6,007 nt of DNA from Ignavibacteria bacterium. Its GTDB lineage: Bacteria; Bacteroidota; Ignavibacteria; Ignavibacteriales; Ignavibacteriaceae. The notes under the pieces are model-generated. The model was not told the origin of the DNA. It was given only the letters and a program-made list of their open reading frames with translations, and searched no databases. Every line of letters starts with the position of its first letter. Within the stretch, counting starts at the first letter, position 1. Below are positions 5,292 to 6,007 of this stretch, piece by piece. The stretch covers positions 1 through 6,007 of the forward strand of contig JAUSIA010000274.1 in assembly GCA_030648225.1 (NCBI GenBank), in the 5' to 3' direction. A program made the translations under genes and the position numbers.

Positions 5292-6007
5292 ATGAAAAAA
5301 ATATTTATACTTTTAACAGCAGGAATTCTTTTATTTTCCTGTACAGAAAGAAAAGATAACCAGCTAAAGAGTGAACTGGAATTAAAAATGAATAACATTG
5401 CAGAAGTTTATGTAAAGCTTGTTTTAAAAATTGGGCAGCATGATGCTGATTTTGTTGATGCTTATTACGGTCCTGAAGAATGGAAACCTGCAGAATTAAC
5501 TCACGATGGCAATGACACTTTAATTCACAAACAACTTATTGAAGAAGCGGACAGGCTTCTGAATGAGCTTGAAAGTCTTTCAGATTATGATGCCACAGAG
5601 CTTGAAACTTTAAGATACCGCTATCTTTACAAACAGATCCTTGCTGCAAAGACAAAATTGTTTATGATCTCCGGAGGTAAGCTTAGCTTTGATGAAGAAT
5701 CAAAAGCACTTTATGATGCAGTTTCCCCTTCCTATCCTGAAGAACATTATAAAGAAATCCTTGATAAGCTTGACAAACTTTTACCAGGCAGCGGAGAAGT
5801 CTCTAAAAGAATTAATGATTTTAAAAATGATTTTATAATTCCAAAAGAAAAACTTGACACAGTATTTACAGCAGCAATTGAGGAGTGCAGGAAAAGAACA
5901 CTTCAGCATATTCAGCTTCCTCCGAATGAGAATTTTACTGTTGAATATGTAACAGATAAACCCTGGGGCGGTTATAACTGGTATAAAGGAAACAACTACA
6001 GTGTTAT
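5292..6007 (+). CDS. Predicted outer-membrane lipoprotein, 3' end outside window; possibly DUF885-like metallopeptidase relative
   Basis: The frame is open from the ATG at 5292 to the window edge, giving 238 residues of an incomplete protein. Residues 1-16 form a lipoprotein signal (MKK, hydrophobic core, LFS) followed by Cys17. Phe at -2 is slightly off the strict lipobox but common in Bacteroidota-type lipoproteins. Thr18 is not an inner-membrane retention aspartate, so outer-membrane anchoring is plausible. The mature part is charged and mostly helical. It carries YVKLVLKIGQHDADFVDAYYGP (40-61), a LRYRYLYKQILAA helix (107-119) and a PWGGYNWYKG motif (224-233). From memory, the HDADFVDAYYGP and YNWYKGNN pattern resembles uncharacterised proteins whose C-terminal half has a zinc HExxH-type site of the DUF885 kind. 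That half is not in the window, so the enzyme assignment is only a guess. The start has a weak purine stretch (AAAG) and no strong Shine-Dalgarno sequence. Confidence 0.8.
   Translation, partial: MKKIFILLTAGILLFSCTERKDNQLKSELELKMNNIAEVYVKLVLKIGQHDADFVDAYYGPEEWKPAELTHDGNDTLIHKQLIEEADRLLNELESLSDYDATELETLRYRYLYKQILAAKTKLFMISGGKLSFDEESKALYDAVSPSYPEEHYKEILDKLDKLLPGSGEVSKRINDFKNDFIIPKEKLDTVFTAAIEECRKRTLQHIQLPPNENFTVEYVTDKPWGGYNWYKGNNYSV

Noticed and set aside
1..6007. tRNA, rRNA, riboswitch or phage/defence system
   Set aside because: No cloverleaf-like or conserved RNA core was recognised by eye, and none of the genes resembles a nuclease, toxin, reverse transcriptase or integrase.

Overview
The window is AT-rich bacterial DNA with every gene on the + strand. 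It most resembles a member of the Ignavibacteria / Bacteroidota-Chlorobi group. Three things point there: a C-terminal type IX secretion sorting domain at the left edge, start codons without a clear Shine-Dalgarno sequence, and intergenic families of short GGGAT/ATCCC palindromes of the kind common in that group. This placement is inferred from sequence character and was not tested by any search.

Layout. Positions 1-205 hold the tail of a secreted protein ending in a FlgD-like/Por-type sorting domain. It is followed by a perfect 28-bp dyad and a classic intrinsic terminator (252-280). A 594-residue half-size ABC exporter follows (315-2099), with an apparently intact ATPase site. A 99-bp gap then holds a CTCTGTG-type intergenic repeat and an upstream element that recurs later in the window. 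Next is a 798-residue exported GH13 alpha-glucanase (2199-4595) with a glycogen-binding-like module in front of a complete catalytic barrel. The roughly 300-bp gap after it (4596-4893) is filled mostly by REP-like palindromes in both orientations. A small four-helix membrane protein (4894-5250) and the start of a lipoprotein (5292 to the right edge) finish the window.

How the genes relate. The left-edge gene is separated from the rest by the terminator. The exporter and the amylase each have their own leader, and nothing in the sequence ties them functionally. The amylase probably breaks down starch, glycogen or maltodextrin outside the cytoplasm. The small membrane protein and the lipoprotein are 41 bp apart and may be co-transcribed.

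I see no obvious new multi-gene system. The most interesting signals are small. One is a palindromic sequence that looks inserted in frame in the glycogen-binding module of the amylase (2691-2711). Another is a near-identical block upstream of two different genes (2151-2184 and 4839-4871). The third is the organised inverted-repeat cluster at 4637-4816.
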